Assembly (NCBI RefSeq): GCF_947654275.1
Contig: NZ_CANTJS010000020.1
Span: forward strand, 1 to 53,584
DNA from: an uncultured Oscillibacter sp.
GTDB lineage: Bacteria; Bacillota; Clostridia; Oscillospirales; Oscillospiraceae
Direction of reading: 5' to 3'
Length of the DNA: 53,584 bases
Shown: positions 33,966 through 41,769 of the stretch, piece by piece
Position numbering within the stretch: the first letter of the stretch is position 1
How the letters are laid out: the number at the start of each line of letters is the position of its first letter
Position numbers and translations under genes: made by a program
Notes under the pieces: model-generated
What the model saw: the letters and a program-made list of their open reading frames with translations, nothing else
Databases searched by the model: none
What the model was told of the DNA's origin: nothing

Positions 33966-34146
33966 CGGGGACCTGTCTTCGGCAGTGCCAGGTGTTGAGA
34001 AAACGGGCCGGGACAGAGCCCGGCCCCTACAAAAGTCTCCAGATGGCGTATTCTCCTTCATCTCTTTGAAGATTTTTCCGTTATGATTTGACGGTTTTTG
34101 TGAAAAACTGAACGCAGAACGAAAAGACGGGGATATCCCAGGTAAC

Positions 34147-34646
34147 TTCCCGTGTCCCAGCCGCGTGGGGCTTGCTCCCGCAACCACCAGTCCAAAACGC
34201 GGCACTAAAAAGAGGGGGCCCGGGGGATTCTTCCCCCGGCGCGGCACGGAAAAGGGAAACCTTCCGGAAACTCCCAGGTGCCAGCCGCGTGGAACCAACC
34301 CCCGCAAGCGCCAATCCGAAGCGGCACAAAAAAAGAGGTGTTTTCCGGAAGCTCCCAAATTCCAACCGCGTGGGTCCGGCTTCCGCAAATGCCAATCCCA
34401 AACGCGGCACAAAAAAGGGGATTCTTCCCCCGGCGCGGCACAAAGAAGAGGGAACTTCCCGGAAGCTCCAAGACCTTAGCCGCGTGGGGCTGGCTCCCGC
34501 AACCACCAGTCCGAAACGCGGAGCAAAAAAGGGGGGCTTTCCGGAAGTCCCCAGATTCCAGCCGCGTGGGACCAGCTCCCGCAAGCGCCAGTCCGAAACG
34601 CGGCACCAAAAAGAGGGGGCCCGGGGGATTCCTCCCCCGGCGCTTG
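34147..34646. repeat. Tandem array, 196-bp unit, 2.5 copies
   Basis: Five sub-units start with TTCCGG(A) at 34147, 34262, 34343, 34456 and 34539, alternating long (~113 bp) and short (~82 bp). Each contains CCGCGTGG, GCAAGCGCCAGTCCGAAACG and CAAAAAAG blocks; the long ones add GGGGGATTCTTCCCCC. Open frames across it look like repeat shadows. It occupies most of the 785-base gap 33966-34751, which also has a GGGCCGGG hairpin near 34005-34027. Confidence 0.85.
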
Positions 34647-34751
34647 GATTCGTGCGCCCAAAATCAGGCCGTATCGACAAAAACAGGCGGGCCGCACACC
34701 TGGAACCAAAGCGGCAGCCGCAGCGTGAAACCGCTGGGGCGTGGAGGCTGT

Positions 34752-35801
34752 ATGAGCATTTACATTTACAGCGGCGGGGAAAAGCTCGTCGGCAAAAGCG
34801 GCGTGGGACAGGCCATCCGCCAGCAGCGGGAATGCCTGCGGCGCTCCGGCATCCCCACCACGGACCACTGGACCAGGGACGCTGCCGCCGTCCACGTCAA
34901 CACCATCCTGCCGGACTCCGTGCTGGCGGCCCTGGGAGCCAAGCTCCGGGGCCGGAAGGTGGTCTGGTACGGCCATTCTACCATGGAGGACTTCCGTTCC
35001 TCCTTCCGGGGCTCCGACGCCCTGGCGCCGCTGTTCCGCCGCTGGATCACCTTCTGCTACGGGCTGGGGGACGTGGTGCTGACCCCCACGGACTACTCCC
35101 GCCGCCTCCTGGAGGGCTACGGCCTCACCAAGCCGGTCTACAGCCTTTCCAACGGCGTGGACACCGGCTTCTTCCGCCCCGACCCCTCGGGCCGTGCCCG
35201 CGAGCGCTTCCGGACCCGCTGGGGTCTGGGCCCGGAGGAACGGACGGTGGTCTCCGTGGGCCACACCATCGCCCGGAAGGGCCTGCCGGAATTCCTGGAC
35301 CTGGCCCGCAGCCTTCCCGACGTCCGCTTCCTCTGGTTCGGCTGGACCAGCCCCAAGCTGATCCCGCCGGAGATCACCCGGGCCATGGACAGCGCCCCGT
35401 CCAACGTCCTCTTCCCCGGCTTCGTGGACCGCGAAGCCCTGCGGGAGGCCTATCAGGGCGCGGACGTCTTCGCCTTCCTCAGCCATGAGGAGACCGAGGG
35501 CATCGTGGTGCTGGAGGCCCTGGCCTGCGGCATTCCCGCCGTCCTCCGGGACATCCCGGTTTATGACGGCTGGCTGACCCATGGCGAGAATATCTACAAA
35601 GCGTCAAATCAAGACGAATTTCTACAGACCGTATCCGGTCTGCTGGCGGGAACCCTGCCGGACCTCACCGCCGGCGGGCTGGCCGTGGCGGAGTCCCGGA
35701 GTCTGGAGCAGGTGGGCCGGGAGCTCCGTGAGATTTACCGCCGGGAACGCATCCTGCCGCCTCTGCCGGCGGCCCTGCCCCAGAAGCAGGCCAAGGCCTG
35801 A
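34752..35801 (+). CDS. GT4 glycosyltransferase, CpoA-like
   Basis: The 349-residue GT-B protein starts MSIYIYSGGEKLVGKSGVGQ, as in enzymes adding a second sugar to glucosyl-diacylglycerol (CpoA and relatives). Donor-site pieces are VGHTIARKGLPEF and the E-x7-E in HEETEGIVVLEALACGIP. With the first glycosyltransferase it could make a diglycosyl lipid that sets membrane curvature and anchors lipoteichoic acid. ATG at 34752 follows GGAGG; the frame upstream is the repeat array. Confidence 0.85.
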   Translation: MSIYIYSGGEKLVGKSGVGQAIRQQRECLRRSGIPTTDHWTRDAAAVHVNTILPDSVLAALGAKLRGRKVVWYGHSTMEDFRSSFRGSDALAPLFRRWITFCYGLGDVVLTPTDYSRRLLEGYGLTKPVYSLSNGVDTGFFRPDPSGRARERFRTRWGLGPEERTVVSVGHTIARKGLPEFLDLARSLPDVRFLWFGWTSPKLIPPEITRAMDSAPSNVLFPGFVDREALREAYQGADVFAFLSHEETEGIVVLEALACGIPAVLRDIPVYDGWLTHGENIYKASNQDEFLQTVSGLLAGTLPDLTAGGLAVAESRSLEQVGRELREIYRRERILPPLPAALPQKQAKA

Positions 35802-35818
35802 ACCAGGGGTCCAGATGA

Positions 35819-35864
35819 AATACAGAGCGGATTGTCCAACTCAGACAATCCGCTCTGTATTTTT
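35819..35864. terminator. Bidirectional terminator
   Basis: AATACAGAGCGGATTGTC pairs with its complement over CAACTCA, flanked by T5 on the plus strand. It serves the glycosyltransferase and the convergent small gene. Confidence 0.88.
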
Positions 35865-36039
35865 ATGTCTCGGGAACCGGCCCGTCGGGCAGGATATCCT
35901 GGTTCATGTGGGCTTCTTCGCCGTCCCGAAGGGCCTCCAGGAGCACCTGCATCCCCCGGATGCCCTGTCCCGCCTCGAAGGCGTCCACCGCGTCCTCTAT
36001 CACGCCGAACAAATGAAAATAGAGCTCCCGATAGGTCAT
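35863..36039 (-). CDS. Small acidic hypothetical protein
   Basis: The ATG at 36039, after ATGAGGTG, opens a 58-codon frame: MTYRELYFHLFGVIEDAVDA and an acidic helix (QVLLEALRDGEEAH) follow. It has no family I recognise, but similar short proteins sit by HTH regulators in Firmicutes prophages. It is divergent from the HTH gene, and the shared gap holds two operators, so the HTH protein probably controls it. The stop lies in the terminator stem. Confidence 0.7.
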   Translation of the reverse strand: MTYRELYFHLFGVIEDAVDAFEAGQGIRGMQVLLEALRDGEEAHMNQDILPDGPVPET

Positions 36040-36057
36040 GACGATCACCTCATGGAT

Positions 36058-36102
36058 ATTCTAGCGAAATTTTCGCTAGAATGCAATAGCGAATTTTTCG
36101 CT
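36058..36102. promoter_or_regulatory. Two palindromic operators between divergent genes
   Basis: ATTCTAGCGAAA-T-TTTCGCTAGAAT (36058-36082) is a perfect palindrome; TAGCGAA-TT-TTTCGCT (36087-36102) is a second, imperfect one. They suit the HTH protein coded next door. Confidence 0.75.
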
Positions 36103-36130
36103 GCCGTAAGCTTTTCCATGAGGTGAGTGC

Positions 36131-36367
36131 ATGAAACCCTATTCCCGCATTCGGGCATTTCGAGAAGACAAGGATCTGACGCAGGTGCAGATCGCAAAAA
36201 TACTGCTGTGCAGCCAGCGGGTTTACAGCAACTATGAGCGGGGAGATATCGACATTCCTACGGACGTCCTGAAAAAGCTGGCCCAGCTCCACCACACCAG
36301 CGTGGACTATCTCCTGGAGCTCACCGACGACCCCAGGCCCTACCCCCGCAGGCGGGCCGGCCGGTAA
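36131..36367 (+). CDS. XRE-family HTH regulator
   Basis: The 78-residue protein is almost entirely a Cro/C1-type helix-turn-helix: IRAFREDKDLTQVQIAKILL, then SQRVYSNYERGDIDIPTDVLKKLA with the usual YSNYERG. A basic tail (RPYPRRRAGR) follows. It starts at the ATG behind ATGAGGTGAGTGC. Probably a repressor of itself and of the divergent 58-residue gene. The stop codon is inside a terminator stem. Confidence 0.9.
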   Translation: MKPYSRIRAFREDKDLTQVQIAKILLCSQRVYSNYERGDIDIPTDVLKKLAQLHHTSVDYLLELTDDPRPYPRRRAGR

Positions 36368-36388
36368 GAGAACCCGCCTGCGGATTTT
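36346..36388 (+). terminator. Terminator overlapping the HTH stop
   Basis: CCGCAGGCGGG pairs with CCCGCCTGCGG around a 16-base loop and ATTTT follows. The remaining 36389-36662 shows one 8-bp hairpin (GCCTGAAG/CTTCAGGC) and no gene. Confidence 0.55.
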
Positions 36389-36662
36389 CCCCTGTTCCGG
36401 CATGCCGCGCCGAAGAGCCAACAGCCCCCGGCGGTTCCGGCGAAAAACAGCCTGAAGGCCCCGGGGCGGGCGCTTCAGGCTCTTGGGCTGTGGGATGGGT
36501 TTTTTGGTTTTGCATCCGCCGCCGGGTTTCGATGAACTTCGATGGGCGTCCTTCGGGGTCCGCGCCAATGCGTCCGTTCACACGCGGCAGCCGGAGGCGC
36601 TTCGTCCGGGCCGGTACGGACCAAAGCCGCCCTTCATCCCTCTGTCCCCCGGGACGGATTCA

Positions 36663-36829
36663 GAACCTGTATTCAAAGCCCGGGGATGCCGGATGGGCGA
36701 GGATTTTTCCCGTCGGACAAGAAGATTTTTCGCGCCCGCGGCAATCCTGACGGATTCCAAGAGAAACCGGCGCGGTATGGCGGGAAAAAGCCCCCTGGGA
36801 CAGCGTTCAAGGGCTGTGAATGCAGGTTC
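36663..36829. mobile_element. MITE copy 2 (167 bp, TCA target duplication)
   Basis: The ends GAACCTGTATTCAAAGCC and its counterpart (two mismatches) are flanked by TCA at 36660-36662 and 36830-36832. The right TCA is the TGA stop codon of the DprA-like gene on the minus strand. The interior shares CAATCCTGACGGATTCCAAG and GGTATGGCGGGAAAAAG with copy 3. Confidence 0.88.
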
Positions 36830-37759
36830 TCAGCTCAGCTCCAGCCTGATCTGCTCCCCGCCGGGGAGCAGCGCCGGGTCTTGTTCCTCCGCCAGCTCCC
36901 GGATTTTGCTGGGGAACAGGACCCTGACCCCGGGCTCATCCCGCAGGAGGTCCTGGTTGAGACCAAAGAGGGGCTTGTCGAAGTCCTGTTCCTTGTTGTA
37001 CATCACATAGCGGCCGGTTCGGTACTTTTTTGCCGACTCCATGGCATACCGGGAACCGCTGTCCCCCTCGCCCCGGCGGTGGCTGGCAATGAGAATCACC
37101 GCCTTGGTAAACAGGGCCTGAAGCCGGTCCCGGTCCGTGAAGCGCTTGACGGACTCGTTTCTGCCGGCGGCTTCCTTGGCATACTCTGTCAGCAGCAGCC
37201 CGTCCGCCTCCGCAATCTGCTCCGCCAGGGGCCGGTTCTGGGCGGGGTAAATCTTCCCCAGCTGGCTGGGCAGAATGGCAATGGTCTTCCCGTTTTTCTC
37301 CAGACACATCTGATGGGCGGCGGCGTCGCAGCCCTTCGCCAGGCCGCTGACAATGGTCAGACCCTCCTCCGTCAGGCGGCCGACAATGGCCCGCTCCCGT
37401 TCCCGCACAGCCTCGTCCGGGTCGACGGCCCCGATGACCGCCACGTTCCGGTTCAGGTCCCCCAGCAGAGAGACGTTCCCCCGGTAAAACAGCAGGAAGG
37501 GCCGTTCCCCCATGGGGGCGGCAGGGTTGAGGACGGGAAACGCTTCGTCAAAGGGGCAGATCATGCCGTCCGCCCCGGGGAGAGGCGTGCCGGCAGTGAA
37601 CAGGTCCGTCAGCGCCTCCAGCGTCTCGCCGTGGGCCCGGGCCTCCCGCTCCAGGTCCCCTGGCGTCGGGAAGCGCTTCCAGCACTGGGCATTGGTCATG
37701 TGCAGAACCTCTTTGACCAGATAGGCGTACAGGGCGGCGTTGGAGAAGTTCAGGCTCAT
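36830..37759 (-). CDS. DprA/Smf-like protein, ShosA-like antitoxin candidate
   Basis: The 309-residue protein has the DprA Rossmann fold: VAVIGAVDPDEA (~104-115), TIVSGLAKGCDAAAHQMCL (the SGxAxGxDxxAH signature) and IAILPSQLGKIYP (usual 'LP.G...YP'). The N-terminus is shorter than in competence DprA and the C-terminal winged helix seems missing. It starts 2 bases after the phosphoribosyltransferase stop. Such a pair matches my recollection of ShosTA, where the DprA homologue neutralises the PRTase toxin. Competence DprA is less likely given the partner. Its stop codon coincides with a MITE target duplication. Confidence 0.75.
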   Translation of the reverse strand: MSLNFSNAALYAYLVKEVLHMTNAQCWKRFPTPGDLEREARAHGETLEALTDLFTAGTPLPGADGMICPFDEAFPVLNPAAPMGERPFLLFYRGNVSLLGDLNRNVAVIGAVDPDEAVRERERAIVGRLTEEGLTIVSGLAKGCDAAAHQMCLEKNGKTIAILPSQLGKIYPAQNRPLAEQIAEADGLLLTEYAKEAAGRNESVKRFTDRDRLQALFTKAVILIASHRRGEGDSGSRYAMESAKKYRTGRYVMYNKEQDFDKPLFGLNQDLLRDEPGVRVLFPSKIRELAEEQDPALLPGGEQIRLELS

Positions 37760-37761
37760 AT

Positions 37762-38442
37762 TCAGGTGGTCTCCTTCCTGGGTGCTGTGCAGGAGAGGGT
37801 GAAGAGAATAACCCTTGCCGCTCCCGCGTCATAGAGGGCCTGGATGCAGTCCTCATCAATATAGACGCCGCCGGTATAGATATCGTCCACCAGCAGAATA
37901 TCCCGCCCCCGAATCAGGCCGGCGTCAATCTCACAGGTCCTGTTGGTGATGCCGGGATAGGGCTTGTCGCCGGTGTTGACCTCCCGGCCTCCGCCGGCGG
38001 TGACCCGCTCCGTCCGGTCCGGCAGATGGGTGGTCCTGGTGCTGACCACCCGGCGGACGGCCCCGGCTCCGTCGGTGACGCCTCTGTCCGCCAGGGCCTG
38101 CGCCGCCTCGGACACGGCCTTCAGCAGATACATCTGGGTGTCCGTGTAGGTGTCGAAGGCCTTGGCCCTGGGGATGCAGACCATGGTGCAGGCCCGCATA
38201 TTCATCCGGCGCATCACCTCCGGGGCCCACCGCACCAGAATGTCCCTGGCGGTCTCCTTGGCGGCGTTCAGGGTTTCGAGGGATTCGTTGTCAAAGGTGT
38301 TTTTCAGGTCCAGGATAAACTGCGGATTGTCCGGGTCGTCAAAACGGAGATAGTCCAAGACATAAAAGCAGACGGAGTTTCTTTTGAGAAAGCTGCCGGG
38401 CCACAGCTCGCGCAGTCTCAGCTTTTCAGGATTACTCATCAT
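37762..38442 (-). CDS. Phosphoribosyltransferase-fold protein, ShosT-like toxin candidate
   Basis: The 226-residue protein ends in a PRTase core: ILLVDDIYTGGVYIDED (~residues 193-209) is the PRPP-binding loop, and CTMVCIPRAKA is an upstream core strand. The N-terminal part (LRELWPGSFLKRNSVCFYVLDYL) is outside the usual ComF plan; no zinc cluster is present. In ShosTA the PRTase protein is the toxin. ATG at 38442 or 38439 follows GGAGG. The promoter at 38488-38516 has a palindrome over its -10. Confidence 0.72.
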   Translation of the reverse strand: MMSNPEKLRLRELWPGSFLKRNSVCFYVLDYLRFDDPDNPQFILDLKNTFDNESLETLNAAKETARDILVRWAPEVMRRMNMRACTMVCIPRAKAFDTYTDTQMYLLKAVSEAAQALADRGVTDGAGAVRRVVSTRTTHLPDRTERVTAGGGREVNTGDKPYPGITNRTCEIDAGLIRGRDILLVDDIYTGGVYIDEDCIQALYDAGAARVILFTLSCTAPRKETT

Positions 38443-38452
38443 CAGTACCTCC

Positions 38453-38516
38453 CTGACAGTCGTCGCGGGGTCTCCGCGGATACTGTCAGTTTAGCACGCT
38501 TTTCGCCGCAATGCAA
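38453..38516 (-). promoter_or_regulatory. Promoter and palindrome of the PRTase/DprA-like pair
   Basis: Minus strand TTGCAT (38511-38516) and TAAACT (38488-38493) are 17 bases apart. CTGACAGT (38453-38460) and ACTGTCAG (38482-38489) form an inverted repeat with an inner CGCGG/CCGCG, covering the -10, start site and early leader; it could be an operator or a leader hairpin. Confidence 0.6.
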
Positions 38517-38534
38517 GGGGCGGAAGGGTTTGGG

Positions 38535-38650
38535 GCGCGTCCGCTCACGCGTTTTACAGCGGGGATGCCCTGTAGGGAAGGGGCTCTGTCCCCTCCCGTT
38601 CTTCCGGCTCTCCATGCGTTCGGGGAAGGGGACAAAGCCCGGCCCCTACT
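38535..38650. repeat. Second copy of the dispersed GC-rich repeat
   Basis: GCGCGTCCGCTCACGCG through GGGGCTCTGTCCCCTCCCG is a diverged copy of 3984-4078. It fills the gap between the dipeptidase 3' end and the PRTase promoter; no gene is seen there. Confidence 0.65.
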
Positions 38651-38724
38651 GCCAATCGGGCACTCCCACGGGTTGGCGGAAGGGCCGCAAAAATTACGGC
38701 TCAGGCCAAAAGGCGGCCCGGCGG

Positions 38725-39690
38725 TCAGCCCAGAACCCGCAGAAGGTTCTCCCGGGCAATCCCCTCCCGCTCCCGGGCGCTCATGCCCAGCCGCTCCAGC
38801 TCCCGGAAGAAGGCCGGGACGCCGGAGCAGTCCTCCAGACCCCGGGCCCCGTCGTTCCCCGGGCCCATAAACTCGCAGAAGTCGAAGCCGCAGGCCACGT
38901 GCTCCGCCCCCATCACCTCTGCCATATGGGCGGCATGGCGAGCCAGCATTTCCGCCGTCTGGCCCTCCGGGGCGGCGTGGACGAAGCCGTGATAGACGTT
39001 CAGCCCCACAACGCCGCCCCGGTCCCGGATGGCCCGGAGCTGTTCGTCCGTCAGATTCCGGGGCACGTCGCAGAGGCGGCGGCAGTTGGAGTGGGAGGCG
39101 ATCACCGTGCCCCCGGCGGCGTCCAGCAGGTCCCAGAAGCCCGCCTCGTTCAGGTGGGACGCATCAGGCAGGACGCCCAGGTCCTCCATCCGCCGGACCG
39201 TCCGCCGCCCCAGGTCCGTCAGGCCCTTCCGGGGGTCCTGGGCCGCCCCGGCGGCAAAGGGGTTTTCCTCGTTCCAGGTCAGCATTCCCGTCCGGAGTCC
39301 CAGCCCCGCCAGACGGTCCAGGTCCTCCGGACCCTCCAGGGCCTCCATGCCCTCGATGCAGAGGAAGGCGTAGAGCTTCCCCGCGGCGCGGGCGGCCTCC
39401 GCCTCCTCCCGGGTGCGGACCGCCGCCAGCCAGGGGCACTCCGCCAGCTCCGCCCGGGCGCAGTCCAGCATGATGCCCAGACGCTCCGCGGCGCCGCCGG
39501 CCTCCGGCACCTCCTTCCAGAAGGTCTCGTTATGGGGCCCCGTGCCGTACCACAGGGCCAGCACCAGCCCCTCCACGCCGCCCCGGCGGAGGCGGTCCAG
39601 GTGCCGCCGCTCCAGCACCCGGGTCTCCCCTGCGAGACGGCGGCGGGTCACGTCATATAGAAGATCGGAATGTCCGTCCAATACGGTCAA
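38725..39690 (-). CDS. Membrane dipeptidase (M19 family)
   Basis: The 321-residue zinc amidohydrolase of the renal dipeptidase family shows DGHSDLLYDV with the HxD metal ligands near the N-terminus, CIEGMEAL with the bridging Glu, ASHSNCRRLCDVPRNL and GFDFCEF. It would hydrolyse dipeptides, including D-residue-containing ones. The start is a TTG at 39690, eight bases after GGGGG; no ATG fits. The open frame continues upstream into the methyltransferase region as a shadow. It stands alone. Confidence 0.92.
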   Translation of the reverse strand: MTVLDGHSDLLYDVTRRRLAGETRVLERRHLDRLRRGGVEGLVLALWYGTGPHNETFWKEVPEAGGAAERLGIMLDCARAELAECPWLAAVRTREEAEAARAAGKLYAFLCIEGMEALEGPEDLDRLAGLGLRTGMLTWNEENPFAAGAAQDPRKGLTDLGRRTVRRMEDLGVLPDASHLNEAGFWDLLDAAGGTVIASHSNCRRLCDVPRNLTDEQLRAIRDRGGVVGLNVYHGFVHAAPEGQTAEMLARHAAHMAEVMGAEHVACGFDFCEFMGPGNDGARGLEDCSGVPAFFRELERLGMSAREREGIARENLLRVLG

Positions 39691-39876
39691 TTGAAAAACC
39701 CCCTTCGGCCCCTGTGAGGGGCGCTGTTCTCCACCAGTATAGCACGCCGGTGCGGCGGCGGGAAGGGGAATTTTGCGCCGGGGGCGGGAAATGGCCTGGT
39801 CTGGGAACCAGGCCCCACAGGGTGTTCTGCCAATAGAAGAAGTGCGGGAGCCGGCCCCGGTCAAGCAGTCCGGCCG

Positions 39877-39905
39877 TTGACAGACAACGCCCCGACTGGT
39901 ATGAT
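39877..39905 (+). promoter_or_regulatory. Sigma-A promoter of the methyltransferase gene
   Basis: TTGACA, 17 bases, TATGAT, about 55 bases before the ATG at 39961. The rest of 39691-39960 holds only a TATACT that could be a -10 for the dipeptidase on the other strand. Confidence 0.75.
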
Positions 39906-39960
39906 GACAGCAAATCAGCACTGAGGCCGGGGCCCAAACCCGGCGGAACGGGAGGCACGC

Positions 39961-40719
39961 ATGAATATTCAATGGGACGCGGAGAAATACGGCTCGGACT
40001 TCTCCTTTGTACAGCAGTACGGCGGCGGCGTGGCGGAGCTGGTGGACCCCGTGGCCGGGGGAACGCTGCTGGACCTGGGCTGCGGAAACGGGGCCCTGAC
40101 AGCCCGGCTGCGGGACAGGGGCTTTCGGACCATGGGGCTGGAGGCCTCGCCGGAGCAGCTGGCCCTGGCCCGGAGGAGCTGGCCGGACATCCCCTTTTTC
40201 CAGGGGGACGCGGCGGATTTCTCCCTGCCGGAGCCGGTGGACGCCGTGTTTTCCAACGCGGTGTTCCACTGGATTGACGCCGCCCGCCAGCCGGACCTGC
40301 TGCGCTGCGTCCACGCCGCCCTGAAGCCCGGCGGGCAGTTCGTGTTCGAGTTCGGCGGGGCCGGGAACAACCGGCTGATTCACGGGGCCCTGGCGGAGAC
40401 CTTCGCCCGGCGGGGGCTGCCCTATCGGAACCCCTTCTACTTCCCCACCGTGGGGGAATACGCCGGGCGGCTGGAGGCGGCGGGCTTCCGGGTCCGCCTC
40501 GCTCTTCTCTTCGACCGGCCTACCCGCCTCGCCGGGGACCGGGGGCTGGAGGACTGGATGGCCATGTTTTTGAAGACTCCGCTGGCCGCCCTTGAGACGG
40601 AGGAAGAGAAACGGGATGTGCTGAGAGAGACGGCGGCGGCGCTCCGAAACGATTTGTGCCGGGACGGGGTGTGGTACGCCGACTATGTGCGGCTGCGGAT
40701 GAAGGCCATACGGCTGTGA
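39961..40719 (+). CDS. Class I SAM-dependent methyltransferase
   Basis: The 252-residue protein shows motif I LLDLGCGNGALTARL (~residues 34-48), the acidic residue in GLEASPEQLALA, motif II VDAVFSNAVFHWID and ALKPGGQFVFEFGG, resembling trans-aconitate methyltransferases (Tam), in which HWID is usual. The substrate is unknown. ATG at 39961 follows GGGAGG. The hypothetical gene 20 bases downstream is co-transcribed. Confidence 0.88.
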   Translation: MNIQWDAEKYGSDFSFVQQYGGGVAELVDPVAGGTLLDLGCGNGALTARLRDRGFRTMGLEASPEQLALARRSWPDIPFFQGDAADFSLPEPVDAVFSNAVFHWIDAARQPDLLRCVHAALKPGGQFVFEFGGAGNNRLIHGALAETFARRGLPYRNPFYFPTVGEYAGRLEAAGFRVRLALLFDRPTRLAGDRGLEDWMAMFLKTPLAALETEEEKRDVLRETAAALRNDLCRDGVWYADYVRLRMKAIRL

Positions 40720-40739
40720 ATGCGAAAGGGGGAAGCGCT

Positions 40740-41186
40740 GTGAAAAACCACTCCTACAGGCAGAGCCTGAAGCTGAAAAGCAGGACGGCGGACCCGGCGG
40801 CGCTGAAGCTGCTGCGGAAATGGTTTCCGGACCTGTCCCTGCTGGAGCTGAGGCGGAGGATACAGGCGCATGAAGCCGTCTATCTCACCGACGCGGAACC
40901 ATTCCTCCGGGACGGAACCCGGAAGCTGGCACAGCTGGTGAAGGAATGCGGCGCCGCCGGGATTGAAACGGAGCTCTGCGAGGAGGTCCGGAGCGGCGGC
41001 GTCTGGCGGTCCCAGCCCATGAGCCGGACGTATTTTCAAAATTCCCTCCGGCGGTTCCGGGAGATTGAGCGGGAGACGCTGATAGACATTGAGCGGGAGA
41101 CAGAGGGCTTCGTCAGCCCGGAGGCCCTGGCGGACATCGAGGCGGAGACGGCGGAGCACTGGGACGGGGCGGACCTGGAGCTCTGA
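40740..41186 (+). CDS. Hypothetical protein, possible L7/L12-like fold
   Basis: A GTG at 40740 after GGGGG begins a 148-residue protein. Residues ~15-80 (ALKLLRKWFPDLSLLELRRRI ... ALVKECGAAGIETEL, here KLAQLVKECGAAGIE) loosely recall the alpha-beta pattern of the L7/L12 C-terminal domain. Residues ~100-148 are charged helix (REIERETLIDIERETEG). I do not recognise a family. It follows the methyltransferase by 20 bases. Confidence 0.7.
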   Translation: MKNHSYRQSLKLKSRTADPAALKLLRKWFPDLSLLELRRRIQAHEAVYLTDAEPFLRDGTRKLAQLVKECGAAGIETELCEEVRSGGVWRSQPMSRTYFQNSLRRFREIERETLIDIERETEGFVSPEALADIEAETAEHWDGADLEL

Positions 41187-41318
41187 CACCCGCCTCCCGG
41201 GCCTCCGGAGGCGGCGGGCCTTCCCGGAGGAAGGCGGCCCCTCCGGGTCTTCCGCCGGGAGGGCGCGAAAACCGGCTGTGTAAAGGAAAATATTTTTACA
41301 TTCCCGGCAGTTTCCCCC

Positions 41319-41347
41319 TTGACTTTTCGGCCGGGATGCTGTAAACT
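41319..41347 (+). promoter_or_regulatory. Sigma-A promoter of the ylxM-ffh operon
   Basis: TTGACT, 17 bases, TAAACT; start site about 45 bases before ylxM. Upstream 41187-41318 has GC-rich hairpins and no gene. Confidence 0.7.
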
Positions 41348-41399
41348 GAATTCACTTTGTAAAGGCGCACGGCTTTACATGAAAAGGAGGAGCGGGCTC

Positions 41400-41765
41400 A
41401 TGAAGAACCAGACCTACCGCATGACGATGCTCTTCGACTTCTACGGCGAGATTCTGACGGAGCGGCAGAGGGAGTTTTTCGACCTCTACTACAACGAGGA
41501 CCTGTCCCTGGCGGAAATCGCGGAAAACGCCGGCATCTCCCGGCAGGGGGTCCGGGACGTCATCGTCCGGGCCGAGGCCGCCATGCAGGAGGTGGAGGAC
41601 CGCACCGGCATCATCCGGCGGTTCGAGGCCCAGCGGCCCCACCTGGACGCGATTCTGAGAGCCGCCGCCGAAATAAAAACCATCAACTACCGCCAGTATG
41701 ACAACGCCCGGCTCACGGAGCTGGCGGATTTGATCCGCGGAGAGGCCTCCGCGCTGAGGGAATGA
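41400..41765 (+). CDS. ylxM: YlxM-like HTH protein of the SRP operon
   Basis: The 121-residue protein is the UPF0122/p13 family regulator: MTMLFDFYGEILTERQREFFDLYYNEDLSL (blocks), then the sigma-70-like HTH IAENAGISRQGVRDVIVRAE. In streptococci YlxM stimulates SRP-dependent GTPase activity. ATG at 41400 lies 9 bases after AAGGAGG; an upstream ATG (MKRRSGL) is less well placed. The gap to ffh is 4 bases. Confidence 0.9.
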   Translation: MKNQTYRMTMLFDFYGEILTERQREFFDLYYNEDLSLAEIAENAGISRQGVRDVIVRAEAAMQEVEDRTGIIRRFEAQRPHLDAILRAAAEIKTINYRQYDNARLTELADLIRGEASALRE

Positions 41766-41769
41766 GCTT

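Noticed and set aside
34147..34646. CRISPR-like regular repeats
   Set aside because: The conserved part spans nearly the whole unit, spacers are not unique, and no cas genes occur; it is a tandem array.
34081..34680. Long minus-strand ORF with repeated Arg-Phe-Gly-Leu blocks
   Set aside because: It is the translation of the tandem array, without ribosome site or known domain.
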